DNA of 64,000 nucleotides from Martinezella lusitana (lineage in GTDB: Bacteria > Pseudomonadota > Alphaproteobacteria > Rhizobiales > Rhizobiaceae). The position numbers and the translations under genes were made by a program. This document shows, piece by piece, positions 63,541 through 64,000 of the stretch (the stretch's first letter is position 1; each line of letters begins with the position of its first letter). The stretch covers positions 1-64,000 of the forward strand of contig NZ_JACHBG010000023.1 of assembly GCF_014207095.1 (NCBI RefSeq), read 5' to 3'. The notes beneath the pieces are model-generated. The model saw only the letters and a program-made list of their open reading frames with translations. It had not been told where the DNA came from and ran no database searches.

Positions 63541-64000
63541 CAGGACAATTTACTGAGCTACGGGCTCCTTTCGGAACACGGGATGAATTGAACATCCGAC
63601 CTGCCTGCCGAAAAATCCAGCAAGCCGCTCTACCTGTAGTCCTGCCGGCATTTGCCGGGACAGTTCGTTCCCACTTGGTAGGAACTTGCAGCGGCGACGA
63701 GGATGGACGAAACCGGATGGCCCCGCTCGTGCCAGAGAGCGTATGCCCAGGAGGAGTCGAACCTGCCAGACCATCCAACTTTGGTGGCTGTAGTTCCGTC
63801 CGGCATTCGCCGCTGCAATTCCCATCATGGCGACAGACGTTCAAGAAACGTCCTGTCGTTCCTCCACGGTGGGAGATGACGACAGAGCGGGCTTCGAACC
63901 CGCAACTCCATTCGCGAAGCACCAACATAGTTTCCTTCGGCATTCGCCGCTTTTTTTCAGCCATGGCGACAAGTGACCAAAGAAACTTCCCGCTACCAAG
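63541..64000 (-). ncRNA. Tandem array of tRNA-like elements upstream of rtcB
   Basis: On the minus strand three units follow each other, each with a C-G-G-C/N-A-A-T/G-C-C-G hairpin (63938-63949, 63801-63812, 63645-63658) and, 33-47 nt later, a T-arm. The T-arms are GCGGG-TTCGAAG-CCCGC (63887-63903), a G-G-C-A-G-G/TTCGACT hairpin with one mismatch (63750-63767) and GGATG-TTCAATT-CATCC (63581-63597). Unit 3 also shows GGTAGAGC of a D-arm and a 5-bp stem with 7-nt loop in anticodon position. A fourth partial start reads GGAGCCCGTAGCTCAG. The array continues past the window edge. These are not standard tRNAs (no clean cloverleaf) and are oriented like rtcB, so they may be co-transcribed. Confidence 0.6.

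Noticed and set aside
63470-63964. A 164-codon minus-strand frame over the tRNA-like array
   Set aside because: Its residues follow the hairpins (repeated A-N-A-G-R from the C-G-G-C hairpin) rather than protein patterns. RNA structure explains the sequence better.
1-64000. CRISPR array, repABC origin, rRNA and canonical tRNA genes
   Set aside because: No regularly spaced repeats, no RepA/RepB/RepC-like proteins and no complete cloverleaf were found by reading; only tRNA-like pieces at the right edge and the short T-arm-like repeats.

Overview
The window looks like an accessory replicon, or a chromosomal island, of a Rhizobium/Agrobacterium-type alphaproteobacterium. The base composition is GC-rich. 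The Blh/BigR sulfide operon, the DUF1419 and DUF3991-Toprim plasmid genes, many LysR regulators, IS6/IS701/ISKra4-like elements and amino-acid-type ABC transporters are all typical of that group. I see no rRNA genes, canonical tRNAs, repABC origin or CRISPR array.

Layout. 1-4.5 kb: N-terminus of a very large IPT/TIG-repeat surface protein (runs off the left edge), then a three-domain carboxymuconolactone-decarboxylase-like protein divergent from a LysR regulator. 4.8-7.3 kb: sulfide-detoxification operon (blh, bigR, two YeeE/YedE membrane proteins) behind an AT-rich palindrome that fits a BigR operator. 7.3-24.6 kb: plasmid-backbone and scrap region. It holds transposase and nucleotidyltransferase remnants, Toprim and DUF1419 genes, and a giant methylase-helicase cut by an IS6 element. 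It also holds an orphan contact-dependent toxin tail with a probable immunity gene, and a second haemagglutinin fragment interrupted by an IS701 element that itself carries a group II intron. A Fic remnant, an ImmA/IrrE + DUF4411 (PIN) pair, another IS6 element and a truncated DUF1016 gene complete it. 25-33.4 kb: metabolic and stress genes (alpha/beta hydrolase, ChaC-like, VOC protein, VapBC, SDR + GlcG-like) with LysR regulators.

33.9-41.6 kb (minus strand) is the most notable locus: HAD phosphatase, CDP-alcohol phosphotransferase, PEP mutase, phosphonopyruvate decarboxylase, CMP-aminoethylphosphonate cytidylyltransferase, aminoethylphosphonate transaminase, SAM methyltransferase and an LplT-like transporter. 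Most of the genes overlap by 4 nt. Together they encode a plausible complete route from PEP to 2-aminoethylphosphonate (AEP), to CMP-AEP and then to a lipid-linked (possibly N-methylated) phosphonate: a candidate phosphonolipid pathway.

43.6-51.9 kb: a catabolic operon with a polar-amino-acid ABC transporter, two PuuE-like polysaccharide-deacetylase-fold proteins, an MmgE/PrpD protein, an ArgH-like lyase and a LysR regulator. I infer uptake and C-N cleavage of an amino-dicarboxylate or opine-like compound. 52.5-60.9 kb: a 2,806-residue filamentous-haemagglutinin-type protein with GLUG, 10 YDG and 6 MBG repeats. 61-64 kb: a 117-bp palindromic element, an unknown protein, and RtcB RNA ligase preceded on the same strand by a tandem array of tRNA-like sequences.
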